From Benincasa hispida (Eukaryota; Streptophyta; Magnoliopsida; Cucurbitales; Cucurbitaceae), in the NCBI RefSeq assembly GCF_009727055.1, contig NC_052359.1:20228215-20292214 (forward strand): DNA of 64,000 bases, written 5' to 3'. Shown piece by piece: positions 1 to 11,499 of the stretch. Within the stretch, counting starts at the first letter, position 1. The number at the start of each line of letters is the position of its first letter. Made by a program: the position numbers and the translations under genes. Under the pieces are notes generated by a model. The model ran no database searches, had not been told where the DNA came from, and saw nothing but the letters and a program-made list of their open reading frames with translations.

Positions 1-239
1 TATAAGATACATGAGATTTAGGACACCAAATCTAACATAAAGGGTGGTTGAAGCATATTGGGAACCTTTTTTGGAACAATTGCAAGAAAGTGTCAACTTT
101 GCCCTTTGAACTATGATGACTGGATAAAAATACCAAAAATGTACAAAGATGAAATTTGAGGCATGTTAAAGGTATGTATCATATATTATCATGATATGAT
201 ATGATATTATCGATATGTAATTTTACTATTTTTTATGTG

Positions 240-1030
240 ATTTAATTTGTAGTCAATGTTTACAATCTGTGAGAAAGAAAAGAAATGGTATCTATATCAT
301 CATTGTCAATAAAGTGAGGTGGCTATAAATGCAATTTAAGAGGACAATATGTGACCAAATATGACAGTGAAAATCAATATCTACAACATAAACTAAATAA
401 TATACCAAGAGATCAGTGGATTGGTTTACTATCTTTTTGGTATTCTGTTGAAGGAACGATAGTTATTTTTACTTTAAGTTAGCAATTCATAGTTTTTCAA
501 GACACCAACCTTTTCCACATCTATGAATATGATAGAAATGAAGTTCTAGAAATGCAGAGATAAGAATGAAGCAAAAGTTTACTCATTCATATGGTAGAAA
601 AAAGTTTAGCTCACAAAGTAGATGAGATGGTAAGCATATTATTTTACAAAGTATAAGTTTTTAATATTACCTAACAATTTCTTACATCATGATTGAAAGA
701 AACACTCGGACGATATCCTACAAGAGTAGAACTATTTATATCATCACATACACAAAAAGATGACACTTTTATAAATAAAGAGGTTGCTGCAGTAAATGTA
801 TGTTATAAATAAACTTATACATTTTTTTATTTGTTATAATTTTAAATAAAATCGTTTAAATTTATAGGAGAAAATTTGAGATTATGTTAACCAAAATCGA
901 AATAACTCTGGAGATGTTTTTCCTAAAACTGAAATTTTTACAGAAGTTATGGGTCGAGAACACTCTGGGCGTATCCGTGGCATGGGATTGGGGCCCACTT
1001 CTACTCAAATGTTCAAATTCATCACGTTGA
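240..1030 (+). pseudogene. Plant transposase (Ptta/En/Spm, Transposase_24-like) remnant
   Basis: Pieces of the family's conserved C-terminal region can be read on the + strand in shifting frames. Around 705-800 there is a TLGRYPTRVELFISSHTQKD-like stretch, matching the family's 'RxELFxxTHxRKDG' block. Around 900-1010 an EVMGREHSGRIRGMGLGPT stretch matches the 'GxExxGRVRGxGxGPTP' block. Between and before them are stops and frameshifts. These proteins bind and mobilise CACTA elements; this copy cannot encode a full product. The longest - strand reading frame here is only a shadow of this region. Confidence 0.7.
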
Positions 1031-1724
1031 TTTGTTAGGGTTGAGATTCGTAATAAGTCGAACACATCAAATGGAGATGAAAGTTCTAGATTTTCAATAA
1101 TTGAGTCACATATAACTGAGATATTTTTAATTTTAAGACGAAATGGTTCCATCGAAGCTAGTAGTATTGGCGAAACTCATACAAATAGTATTCCAAGATC
1201 AAGTGTGATTTCATCTATGCATTAAACTTTTGATATGTTTTAAGCAAATATTATAAATATTATTTGAGTGAACAAAAATTTATACATCAAAGTTTTGATA
1301 CATATCATATTGTTTATCATTTAGGATCTTAAAGAAACCACAAATGGGAATGATACATCAGCTGCATGAAGCTAATCCAAGCATCTTTGTCATAACATTT
1401 TAGAACCTCAATTTGTGGTAGAATTTTTATTTTTATTTTTATTTTTGGGTTATTTACCCTTTTTGAGGATGATGTAGGAGTTTCTTGTTGAAGTACTTTC
1501 TTGTTTTACTTTAACTTTTTTTTTGTGCAACTTTTGTAAGTTGTTGTTTCTGAAATTTTTACTTCAATTATAGTGAACTGTGGGTTTAATTTAGAATATT
1601 CAAATATGCTAAAAGAGTTGATTTCTCGTAGGCATATTTTGTACATATCTATCCAAATAGCGTTAAAGAACCATTACAATAAATGGAAAAATGATATGAA
1701 ATAACTAATAAAACAATATTAGTT

Positions 1725-2330
1725 AAAATTGTTGCAAAATAATATAAGTAATATTTTCAATAAATTAAAATAATTGTAAAAGCAATAACAAGAATGATTG
1801 CAGAAGATATATTAAAATGTTGCAATAATAAGCTTATTAATACTATTTTAAGATGATATTAAAGCAGTTTGCTTTCAATTGTTGCGGTGAAAGATATTGT
1901 TATTGTTCGTATTGCAACAGTTAAACTATTGCAATAGATAAAGAAATTGTTGCAACAATAATCATATTATTGATCCTACAAAAGAAAAATATTGCAACAT
2001 TTTTAGAATAGCCCTCGACAAAATAGTTGTTGCTATTAATTTTGTAGCAGTATTAAACTGCTACAATACAAAACAAACAAATGTTGCAATATAATGCAAT
2101 ATCTTGAAAAATAATTGCAATAAGAATCCAATAAACGTTGCAATAAAGACGATATTGGAGCGATAATTATTTCAATTGATGCAGTTCAAAATAATGTTGT
2201 TATTGATCTTGCAATAGTATTGATATTATTGTTGCAATAGCAATATTTCAAGTGTTGTTATTGAAGAAGATATTGCAGCGGTTTCTACTTCTTGATTCCA
2301 ATGTTTTGAAAAATTGTTGCAATTGACCTC
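1725..2330. repeat. CACTA subterminal repeat region
   Basis: About a dozen copies of TTGCAA-centred motifs (GTTGCAAT, ATTGCAAC and their complements) occur in both orientations over roughly 600 bp, ending about 100 bp before the CACTA terminus. Clustered short motifs next to the ends are the usual transposase-binding regions of CACTA elements. The region has no plausible reading frame. Confidence 0.65.
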
Positions 2331-2430
2331 TTAACATCGCCTTTCCAAGTGTTCGTAAAACTGTTGTAGTATCCATTGCAGTGGTTTTAAAATGCTGTAA
2401 AAGGCCTAAATCACCACTATAATACATGAA

Positions 2431-2443
2431 TTCTTTTGTAGTG
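2431..2443 (+). repeat. CACTA terminal inverted repeat (right end)
   Basis: TTCTTTTGTAGTG, reading as CACTACAAAAGAA on the - strand, matches the CACTA superfamily terminus. The coding frame of copia element A breaks here, which fixes the end of the transposon. Confidence 0.75.
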
Positions 2444-2978
2444 GAAATAGGAATACAATTTCCATTGGCCGCCTGAATAGAGGGAAATGATGAAGCATGA
2501 GTTGAGGAAGAAAGAAGTGAAATATCAGAGGTCATGTGATTGTAACAAGCGGAATCAAGAAGCCAAGAATTACCTGATTTAACTGTAAGGGTAGGAAAAT
2601 CGAAGGAGATTACCTATTTAAGTTACTCTTGAATGGTCGTGAGTGAAAACCTAGTAGAAGAAGGATCATCCAAAAAGGAGGCAACATAAGCAATAAATGG
2701 GGAATCAACTTTAGATAAGCTCCTTGATTGCGTGGATCTACTTAGAGGGCGAGGTGGTTGAGTAAGACAATTTGGCAAAATATGACTCTGCTTGTGACAA
2801 TATCTACATTTAGTTGTAGGACAATTATCAAATCTATGACCTCGGAGATTACAAATAGTGCAGATGAGAATATTATAAAATTTGGCCATTAGAAATAGTA
2901 AAAGTAATCAAACCAACCCAAACCAAATGAACCAAGTTAAGCCAAGGAACTAAAACTGAACCAGACCAAAATCAGTTG
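2444..2978 (-). pseudogene. Copia element A gag zinc knuckles and protease start
   Basis: On the - strand, 2889-2623 encodes 88 aa with a CTICNLRGHRFDNC knuckle followed by a second C-x2-C-x3-H-x4-C-like knuckle (CRYCHKQSHILPNC), the nucleic-acid-binding end of a copia gag. A separate frame from about 2590 to 2444 reads WLLDSACYNHMTS, the copia protease active-site region, with D-S-A where D-S-G or D-T-G is usual. The frame is lost at the CACTA insertion (2443). At 2978 a solo LTR interrupts the upstream gag. These proteins package and process retroelement RNA; the copy is clearly dead. Confidence 0.7.
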
Positions 2979-4851
2979 CATTGGGTTTTATGTCCTAAAA
3001 CTCGTGGTTTGTAAACAATAAAGCTTATTTTGAAAATTCAATAAGTTGTTATTGAATGTATGTATTGCTTATTAGAAATCCAATAAACCTAAAAGACCCA
3101 TGACTATTACATGAGTGCTTGAACTTTATGTGGAGACATAAAAGTGGATCAGGTTCGAGTAAATAGTCAAAATGATCTATAGTATATGAATAAGGTTGGG
3201 TGCCTTATTCTGGTAACACCATTAGATGCGGCCTACTCTGTAGTTGTTACAAAGAGTTGTAAAGTGATACAAATAAAGTGATCCTAATTCGTATATGTTA
3301 TGACATGAGGAGTGGGGACATCCTGTGCAAATGGGTTTGTACAAGATCGAACCACGAAATCAGTCACTCTTATTTTATAACGTTGTTTACTGTTTAAGAC
3401 TGATTATTTCAAAGCGATGGCTTAGGTAACTTGACCTTAATCCTGAGCTAACTATAAACTCCTATTTATTCGGAATTATCCTTAGATTTTCATAGGTGAG
3501 GGTTGGCTCAACAACACCAGCTCAATAAACTTCCATTTCAGAGGTAAGATAGGGTAGGTAGCTGGGGACATAGGGTGCAAGAAGGAATTAACTCCTACCT
3601 GCATTTAGGGATAGTAGAGAGGTTGTTCCCTTAAGTGCTAACTCCATGTCTTGAACAAGGGACCCCACCCACTCATTGGCCCGAGAGGGACTCGGTTTTT
3701 TGATTGGATCTCAAATTAATTGTTCATTAGAGGATAGTGGAACTTAAGGAACAAGAGATAATCTCGAGGGTAAAACAGACTTTTGACCCAGCTGTGAAAG
3801 ATTAACTTACTAATCATGGTTAAATCGAGTGGACATAATATATCTACAGTGAGTGGAGTTCAACTATGGGCTTTAGTGGGGTGACCCATTAGGTAACGAA
3901 TGGGGGTTAATTCAGTGTAATGAGCTTAGCTAATTAATCTCAGATCGTTGGAGTCCATGATCTATAGATCCACAAGGTCCCCCTACTAAGTCATAAATGG
4001 ATTAGCTTTGGAGTAGCGTAATAAGTTAATTTGAAACGTTCAAATTAGAATTAAGGGAATTAGCAATTATATGAGATATAATTACACGTTTAATTTTAAG
4101 AATTAAATGAAATAGGAGATATTTAAATATGATTTAAATATATGAAGATGGATTTGTATAAAATTAATTTAATATTTGATATTAAATTAATTAGAATTAT
4201 TTAAATTGTTTAAATAATTATTTATTAATTTTATTAAGAAAATTAATTTATGAAATTAATTTTGCAAAATTAATAATATTTTAAATTTTAGAAATCAAAT
4301 TGATTTTTGAAATCATTTTGGTAAAAATTGAAACAGTTAGAAAAATACACAAAATGGAATAAGATTTTTTCCATTAAGCCTTCAACTTGCTCACACAAAA
4401 CTCACCTATTTTGGCCTCAATAACTCCAAGCATGAGCTGCATCTCATGTAGCCATCTTCTTTGCATTATAGCCTACGATAAATAAGAAGATTGGAGTGGA
4501 ATTGAGGCATGCAACCATAGAATTTTTGCTGAAAAATTCGTGTAGAAGAAGATGTTCTTCAAGTGGGTTGCTGCAGTGAGCTCTTCTCCAAGTTTCCTTC
4601 ATTCAAGCTTATTTTGAGTCCCACAACTCAATTTAAAGCTCCAAGAGAATAGTGGGGATGATCTCGAGGTGGTCTACAGCAAGATTTGGAGAATTTTGCA
4701 GCTGAAAATCGAGATTTGAAGAAGTTCTACAAAGGTATGGCTTGAAACCTTTTTGTTTTAGTATGAGCATGCTTTAGTTACTGCCAAAATTAATGAATTA
4801 AAGTGCTTATTGATCCTTGTTGCTTCCGTTGCTTGCTGATATACTCTAACA
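2979..4851 (+). repeat. Solo LTR, long copia-type LTR family (+ orientation)
   Basis: The block starts CATTGGGTTTTATGTCC (decayed from TGTTGGRTTTTATGTCC) and ends CTCTAACA. It is flanked by the 5-bp direct repeat AGTTG (2974-2978 and 4852-4856). It aligns module by module with the solo LTR at 36919-38846, which is in the opposite orientation. There is no internal domain, so this is the product of LTR-LTR recombination. Across it, element A's sequence is split. Confidence 0.75.
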
Positions 4852-4856
4852 AGTTG

Positions 4857-5004
4857 AACCAAACTGATCAAACCAATTTTGACAAATAAATTGAATCGGA
4901 TCAAACTGATTGAAAAAGGTTGTACGGGGTTTATAAATAGAACTCCAATTCTGGAGTTGGGGACACGCGAGTGAAGCCACGAAAACACAGAGATCTGGCT
5001 GCGA
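4857..5004 (-). pseudogene. Element A leader/gag N-terminal fragment between two solo LTRs
   Basis: About 150 bp separate the two inverted solo LTRs. A - strand frame spanning it encodes a 63-aa open stretch ending in an F/Q/N-rich tail, and the DNA has the same TTGGTTTGGTTCA-like texture as 2890-2978, consistent with one target sequence split by the LTR at 2979-4851. I do not recognise a domain in it. Confidence 0.4.
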
Positions 5005-6160
5005 GTGAACTAATAGAGTATTGAAAGTAGCAAGCAATCAACGAAAGAATTCAGGATCAATAAGCATTCTAATTCATCAATTTTAGCATCAAATCAAGCA
5101 TGTTCGTAGAATATCAAGAGGGTTTCATAGTAGCTAACCTTTGAAGACTTCAATCAACGAAATTAGCTGCAATCTTCTCATCTATAAGGTGTAGACTACT
5201 AAAAGATCTTCCCTACTATTCTCTAGGACCTTAGATTGAGTTGTGGGACTCAAAATGAGCTGAATTTGGAGGGAATTATGAAGGAAAACACACTGGTTTT
5301 GCAGCTCAAGGATGAAGAATCCTTCTTCCACACCTTCAACTCAAATATTTCAGATGCATGCCATTCAATCTGAGCATTTGGACTGAGTTTTGATTACTTC
5401 TTCCATGCAATCAGATTGCATAAGGAATGGGTAGTTCTTTCTTGACAAAATTGGGTGGAATGGTGAGTTAAAGTGGGAAAAACCCACTCAAATTGATTTT
5501 TACAATCTCCTAAAATTAAAATCAAATTTTAATTTTAAAATCATTTTTCAAAATTTTATTTAACTTTCTTAAATTAAATCTAAATTTATTTTTATTTGAA
5601 TTTTCGTAAAATTCAAATATTCAATTTTTGATAAATTAATTTAAACAGTTAATTTAAATAAAATTTAATTAATTAATCTAATTTAATATCCAATATTAAA
5701 TCAATAAAACATCAATTCCACAAACATGAATCTCTATTCATGTAATTAATATTTAAATCATATTTAAATATTATCCAATTCTCCAATTTCGTTTAATTCG
5801 ATAATTAAACGTGTAATTATATCATATTTAATTAAAAATTTCCTTAATTCAAACTTGAACATTTCAAATTTACTCATCATGCTATTCTAAGATTTATTTC
5901 GTTTGTGAGCTAGTAGAAAGACCTAATGGACCTACTGATCATGACTCTAACGATCCAAGATTAATTGGCTAAACTCTTTAACCTAATTAACCACCATTCG
6001 TTAACTACTGCGTAAATCTACTAAAGCCCAATAATTGCACTCTTTTTACTGTAGATATATTGTGTCCACTCGATATAACCATAATCAGTAACTCAACCTT
6101 TTATAGGTTGTTCATAATAACGGCTGGGTCAATAGCTGTTTTAACCCCAAGATTACCTCT

Positions 6161-6978
6161 CGAGCAAAGCACTTTTGTGAGGTGGGCAGCTCGTAACGTA
6201 AGCATTGCAGCTCGGTCTTTCTTTCCTACTTCGGATCATCTTCGATCTTTGCCGCCTTAGGCAATGAGAATGATGCAATTGATGAGTGATGAGGAAGAGA
6301 CTTTCTTTATAAACCCAACAGTGAAGGGATTTGACGAGACAGCGGTTCGGGTTGTTTAACTAAGAAAATCTGGCAGGGCGGGTCGCTTGAGTGTCAAAAC
6401 CAAGCGAGGCCGATAGATTGATATTACGCAATCGTCTTCGTATGCTTTTGTTTTGAACCAAGCGTCAAAGGCACGAGAAAAGAAAGCCGGCTTGCCCATT
6501 CCCTTGGGCGTAGTATGGAGTCAAGTTTTGGATGGTTATGCCATATTCCTCTGCGAACGCCCAAAGGTCTTGTCTATTGGAGCGAATAAGATGATCGGGC
6601 TGATTTCTACCTTTATCTTTCCAGCCTTTATCTTTAGAAAAAGCCTGAAGCAAGCCGAACCTCTGATCGACCTGGAAATATCACAAATTCTCGGCGTCCC
6701 CACTGAACAGGACCGGTAGTCTCTATAGGGGCAAAAGGCGATCGGGATCTATGTTTTTCAAATTATCCTAAATGAGCAGAGTATAAATTACGTGAGCTGC
6801 GATTGAACTGAACGTACCAAGTGCATCCAACAGGAATCAAACCTACAAATTTTCCCCTTGTTAGCTCCTCCAAGAGCTTCCTGGTCCGTAGTAGACGAAA
6901 CCTTGGACTCCACCACGGTCAGGGCTTTCATAGGTACCTTGTACATTGTTAAGGTGAAGCTTTGTTTGGTGTTGATTC
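6161..6978. other. Foreign block inside an LTR, GC-richer than surroundings
   Basis: The LTR reads smoothly up to about 6160 and resumes at about 6979 (TCTAAGTCCCACTGATCC). Between them lies sequence absent from other family members and visibly richer in G and C. It holds a short Ty3/gypsy integrase-like fragment on the - strand. A - strand 66-aa frame at 6788-6988, which runs about 10 bp into the resumed LTR, is not recognised. Near 6810-6840 there is a stretch resembling the T-arm and acceptor end of an organellar tRNA-Ile(CAU). Neither terminal inverted repeats nor a clear target duplication were found. It may be a composite filler or a fragment of a larger element. Confidence 0.45.
6465..6653 (-). 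pseudogene. Ty3/gypsy integrase core fragment
   Basis: The 62-aa - strand frame contains FAEEYGITIQNLTPYYAQ followed by GNGQA, the conserved stretch between the second Asp and the Glu of the DDE integrase core in Ty3/gypsy elements (usual form EYGI...TPYYxQxNGQAE). The catalytic Glu position after GQA reads Gly. Nothing else of a gypsy pol is visible around it. Confidence 0.6.
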
Positions 6979-7743
6979 TAAGTCCCACTGATCCTCTAAT
7001 GAACTAATGGTTTGTGATTCAATCATCAAACTAAATCCATCTCATTGGAGCCCCTTGTTCAAGACCCGGAGTCAGCACTTACGAAAACAATCTCTCTATT
7101 ATCCCTAAAAGCGAGTAGGAGTAAGTTCTACCTTGCACCCGATGTCCCCAGCTATCTACCTTGTCTTAACTCTGAAATGGGAGGTTTATTGAGCCAACCC
7201 TCACCCATGAAAATCTAAGGATAATCCCAAATAAACCAGAGTTTATAGTTAGTTGAGGATTAAGGTTAAGTTACCTAGGTCATCGCTTTGAAATAACCAG
7301 TCTTTAAATAGTAAATAGCGTTATAAAGTTAGAGTGACTTATTTCTTGCGATCTTATACAAACTCTTTGCATAAGATGCCCCCACTTCTCATGTCTCTAC
7401 ATGAACGAATCAGGAGCACTTTGTTTGTAGAATTTTACAACATTTGTAACATCTGCAAAGTGAGCCACATCTGATAGTGTCCCCAGAATAAGGTACTCAT
7501 CCTTATTCATATACTATAGATCATTTTGGCTATCTACTCGAACTTGATCTACTCTTATGACTCCATATAAAGTTCAAGTATTCATGTAATAGCCATGTAT
7601 ATTAGTTTATTGGATTTAGTCTATACAATTGCAATTTACATATTCAACAACAATTTGATTGAATAACTAGCAATATCATCTTTATTGTAAATAGAATATG
7701 TTTAAAATTACAAACTGTGAGTTTTAAGACATACAACCCAACA

Positions 7744-8175
7744 CAAAGATCTGAATCGATCTGGTCTCGAATGAATGATGATGAGAGAGATTTGAACGGG
7801 GCGGAGAAAAATCAGGGTGGTTGGGTGGCACAATCAAATATCTCAGCTGGACCTACGCGTATTTAATCTCGGACAATGAAATTTCGGTTGAAATTGAATG
7901 GATGAATCTGGTCGCAAGCAAGTCGAGGCGCTCGGATTTGGAATGACGACAGACTGATTTGGACTGCACTTAGCCTGATCTAAAGCACGAATCTAGCCGG
8001 GTCCAGATTTGCATTTGTTCTAACGCTCTGATCTGAACGGATCTACAATGGAACTTGGTCGACGACCAACTGAACAGACGGAAACCTCGTTAATCTGAAC
8101 GAAATCTGGTTGGCGGCGAAAGACAATTGGCGACAGAGGCAAGCTTAAAACCCTAAATGTGGGTGTCTAATACCA
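7744..8175 (-). other. Element A untranslated leader
   Basis: This stretch lies between the solo LTR and the element A primer-binding site. It is moderately GC-rich with repeated GATCTG(A/G) strings and has no significant reading frame. It reads as the 5' leader of the - strand copia element by position alone. Confidence 0.4.
8161..8175 (-). promoter_or_regulatory. Degenerate primer-binding site of element A
   Basis: The - strand reads TGGTATTAGACACCC directly after the LTR end (...TTTTCACA). It resembles the initiator Met-tRNA primer-binding site TGGTATCAGAGCC, with substitutions. Confidence 0.55.
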
Positions 8176-8336
8176 TGTGAAAATATTGGTATTCTATTGA
8201 TGAATCCGTTAATTTACAATGAACAATATATGAGTATATATACACAAAATATATAATAATTAAGGAAAGTCTAAATCTATCCTAAATTAAAGTAATATAG
8301 AACTCATAATTTTCATAATATTCATATATGATAACA
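8176..8336 (-). repeat. 5' LTR of copia element A
   Basis: On the - strand it begins TGTTATCATATATG and ends ATATTTTCACA, directly before the primer-binding site. It has TG...CA ends and is 161 bp, exactly the length of the LTRs of element D, although the sequence differs. The partner LTR is outside the window. Confidence 0.6.
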
Positions 8337-8440
8337 ATAGGAAAGCAAAGATTCACTTCCATAATCCATTTGTCCCATTTATATATAATAGGAATAAAAA
8401 AATAGATTCCTTTTTTTTAAAAACATGGTCCATATTATGA

Positions 8441-8582
8441 ATATTATAATAATAAATAGATGCCCATTGCTTAGTATCCCAAAAGCCATGTGTCACCTTT
8501 CATGTTGTCCATGTGCCTTGTAATTATTCATGTTTGGTGTCCATGTAAGTTCATATCCTACTTGCCACTTTGCCGATAAATT
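8441..8582 (+). repeat. Partial 5' LTR of element B
   Basis: It is homologous to the start of the 3' LTR (12880-13020). The LTR's continuation is missing: after 8582 the sequence diverges and gag begins near 8690, so the rest of the LTR and the primer-binding site appear deleted. Confidence 0.55.
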
Positions 8583-8689
8583 TAATGAATTTAATGTTAT
8601 TTTCCATATTCAATATCTATTAAATTTCTAACATAAGTACAATATTTTATGATAGTACTGCCATAAAAAATCTCACAAAATTAGATTTT

Positions 8690-9530
8690 TCCACCCTTGA
8701 TATTAATGATAATAATTATTTATCATGGGTACTTGATGCCAAAATCCACTTGGATGCTACAAATCTTGGGGAGACTATTAAAGAAGAAAATACAACATCC
8801 ATTTTGGACAAAGCAAAAGTTATGATTTTCCTTCTTCATCATAACCACGAGGGATTGAAAATTGAGTATTTTACAATAAAAAATCCCCTATCTTTTGAAA
8901 AAATTTGAAGAAAGGTGTGATCATAAAAAGAACAGTTATTCTTCCTAAAGCTCGTTATGAGTGGATGCACATGAGGATACAAGATTTCAAATCAGTAAGA
9001 GATTACAACTCCACCTTATTTAAAATCAGTTCGAAATTACATTTTCTACATTTCATGTCTCGAATATGCTTCTGCAGCAGCAATATTAAGAGAAAGGTTT
9101 TAAACAGTATTCTGAATTAATTTTGTCTTCTCGTGACCGAACAAAATAACAATTTATTGATGAAAATCATGAATCTCGACCAACCGGAACAACACCATTC
9201 TCCGAAGTGAATGCTGTGAATGTTAATAATCGTAGTCAAGGGTGTGGTCGTGGTTGAGGTCATCACCGTGGTAGAGAAAGAAATAATTATTATTTTCGTG
9301 GTGGTCGCTCTAATCATTCAAGTTTCAAAAGAACCATGCAAAATGATGATCATAAAGGAAAAGGTCTACAAGATAAAAGTTCCAAAAGTATTGAAAATAA
9401 ATGCTTTCGATGCGAAATGACTGGGTTTTGGTCATGTACCTGTCGTACGTCAAAACATTTAATTGACCTCTATCAAGCCTCCCTGAAGGAAAAAGAGAAA
9501 AATGTGGAAGCACGGATCATTTTAAGTGTT
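8690..9530 (+). pseudogene. Element B gag
   Basis: The decayed frame starts with DINDNNYLSWVLDAKIHLDA, a typical UBN2-type copia gag N-terminus. It continues through 8905-9120 (ARYEWMHMRIQDFKSVRDYN), a stretch coding for an R/G-rich linker (9230-9320), and a zinc-knuckle-like CFRCEMTGFWSCTC at about 9400-9440, in which the expected His is Phe. There are several stops and frame changes. Gag would form the particle and bind RNA; this one cannot. Confidence 0.7.
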
Positions 9531-9568
9531 TTTTTCTTATTATAATTATTTTATTTTAATGAAGAAAC

Positions 9569-10920
9569 ATGGATCATTTTCATATGTTATGTATTTCAAA
9601 AATGAGAAAAGAAAATCTATGTCTGTCCGATAGTACAACTGCACATATAATACTTACAAGTAAAAAATATTTTTCCAAACTGTCAATACTGGAAGCAAAA
9701 GTCAATACGATATTAAGTTCTGCAAACTTGATCGAAGGTTTTGGAAAAGTAAATATTATTTTTCCTAGAGGAACAAAATTTACAATTGACAATGTATTGT
9801 TCTCTAGTAAATCAAAAAAAAATCTTCTAAGTTTTAAAGATATACGTTGGAATGGTTATCATATTGAGACTGATAGTAAGAATAGTGTGGAATATCTATA
9901 TATCATATCCACTGTCTCAAATGAAAAACGTATATTAGAAGAGTTGTCTGCTTTATCTTATGGATTATATTATACTCATATACGAGTAATTAAAACATAT
10001 GCAACAATGAACTTGATGTTCATGAATACATATTTACAATTTGACATGACCGATTGGATTATCTAGGATCTATCATGATGGGAAGAATTATTGAGAATTC
10101 AAATGGACATCCATTGAAGAGCCAGAAGATTCTTCAATCTAATGAATTATCATGTGATGCTTGCTCTCAAGGAAAATTGATAATTAGACCATCACCAGCT
10201 AAAGTGGGAAATAAATCACCGACATTTTTAGAACGAATTCATGGTGATATATGTGGGCTTATTAACCCACCAAGTGCACTATTGAGATATTTCATGGTAT
10301 TAATAGATGCATCCAATAGATGGTCACACGTGTGCTTATTATCAAGTCGAAATCTTGCATTTGCAACATTACTTGCTCAAATAATTAAGTTAAGAGCACA
10401 ATTTCATGATTATAAAATTAAGATCATTCGTCTTGATAATGCTGGTGAACTTACATCCCAAGCTTTTGATAATTATTATATGTCAATTAAGATAAGTTTT
10501 GAACATCCTCTAGTTCATGTTCATACACAAAATGGTTTAGCATAATCATTTATAAAACGTTTGCAATTAATTGCAATATCATTACTTATGTGAGTTAAAC
10601 TTTCTTCATCTATATGGGAACATACTATTTTGCATGCAAAGTCACTTGTATGGATTAGGCTAGTAACTTATTATAAGTTCTTGCCATTACAATTAGCTTA
10701 TGGTCATGAGCCAAATATTTCCCATCTGAGAATTTTTTGATGTACAGTATATATTCCAATTGCTCCACCACAACGCACTGAAATGGGTCCTCAAAGGAGG
10801 TTAAAAATATCTATTGGATATGATTCTCCATCAATTATTAAATATCTTGAATCCCTGACGGGTGATGTATTTACTGCATGATTTGCTGATTGTCATTTTA
10901 GTGAGATAAATTTTCCAACA
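9569..10920 (+). pseudogene. Element B protease and integrase
   Basis: A 165-aa open segment (9569-10066) starts with the protease-like LSDSTTAHI stretch, where D-S-T stands in the place of the catalytic D-S-G. The next frame (10054-10545) overlaps it by a frameshift and carries the integrase: a zinc-binding CDACSQGK, ERIHGDICG (first catalytic Asp), ALLRYFMVLIDASNRW, and RLDNAGELTSQAF (second Asp). A stop follows (QNGLA*) before the catalytic Glu region, and further broken integrase continues to about 10920. The integrase would insert cDNA; it is non-functional here. Confidence 0.7.
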
Positions 10921-11499
10921 TTTGAGGGAGGAATTAAGAAATTGAAAAAAGAAATTACATGAAATGCATTGTTATTGTCTCATTTAAATTCTCGTACAGA
11001 TCGTTGTGAACTTAAGTTCAGAAAATATTTCATTTGCAAAATATAACAAATCAATTACTAGATGTATTTATAGATGCAAAGAAAGTAACTAAGTCACATA
11101 TACCAACTACAAATATTCCATAAAAAAATTGATATCTCAAAACAACAAGTTGTCATTAATGAGTTTGGAACACACCAGAAGATTGGTAGACCAGTGGGTT
11201 CCAAAGATAAAACTCCTAAAAAACGAAAAATAATTAATAGTGAAAAAGACTTGGTTGAGGATGTAAATACCCATCAAGAACTCCTTGACATGACTAGTGA
11301 GAAAGGTGAAATACCTAAAGATAATAATGAGATTTCAATACACTATATCATGTAAAAAAAAAAGATGGAATCGTACTAATGTAATTATTGACAACAGTTT
11401 TGCGTATAATATTGCTCTTGATATTATATCTGAAAATGAAGATCCTGAACAAAAATCTGTTGAAGAATGTCGACATAGAAAAGATTAGCTTCAATCGAA

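Larger units (their letters stand above)
1..2443 (+). mobile_element. CACTA (En/Spm) DNA transposon remnant, right-hand part
   Basis: Three things point to a CACTA element: a decayed plant transposase of the Ptta/En/Spm type near the left edge, a region dense in short TTGCAA-type subterminal repeats, and a terminal motif TTCTTTTGTAGTG at 2431-2443, whose reverse complement CACTACAAAAGAA is a typical CACTA terminus. The left end lies outside the window. Just beyond 2443 the sequence becomes the protease region of a - strand copia element, so the transposon sits inside that retroelement. The 3-bp target duplication cannot be checked without the other end. Confidence 0.75.
5005..7743 (-). repeat. 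Long-LTR family copy (- orientation), probably solo, with an insertion
   Basis: Reading from 7743 leftwards the sequence begins TGTTGGGTTGTATG and follows the same module order as the LTRs at 2979-4851 and 36919-38846. The left end is fuzzy, aligning with the end of the 2979-4851 copy near 5005-5020. A block of about 0.8 kb (6161-6978) interrupts it. No convincing target duplication was found: the right flank is CAAAG and the left flank does not match. No primer-binding site follows it, so I call it solo rather than the LTR of element A. Confidence 0.6.
2444..8336 (-). mobile_element. Ty1/copia element A (- strand), 5' part, interrupted
   Basis: Reading leftwards on the - strand: 5' LTR (8176-8336), a degenerate Met-tRNA primer-binding site, leader, [solo LTR about 5005-7743], leader/gag, [solo LTR 2979-4851], gag with zinc knuckles, and the start of protease, after which a CACTA transposon cuts it. 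The 3' part lies beyond the window. Its LTR is 161 bp, the same length as that of element D. Its zinc-knuckle and protease segments also resemble element D, so both probably belong to the same copia lineage. Confidence 0.65.

Noticed and set aside
862..1152. 96-aa - strand frame
   Set aside because: It is the complement of the decayed CACTA transposase stretch readable on the + strand.
6810..6842. Possible tRNA gene (trnI-CAU-like T-arm and acceptor on the - strand)
   Set aside because: Only the 3' portion resembles a tRNA; no matching 5' acceptor strand, D-arm or anticodon arm is found upstream, so it is not a gene.
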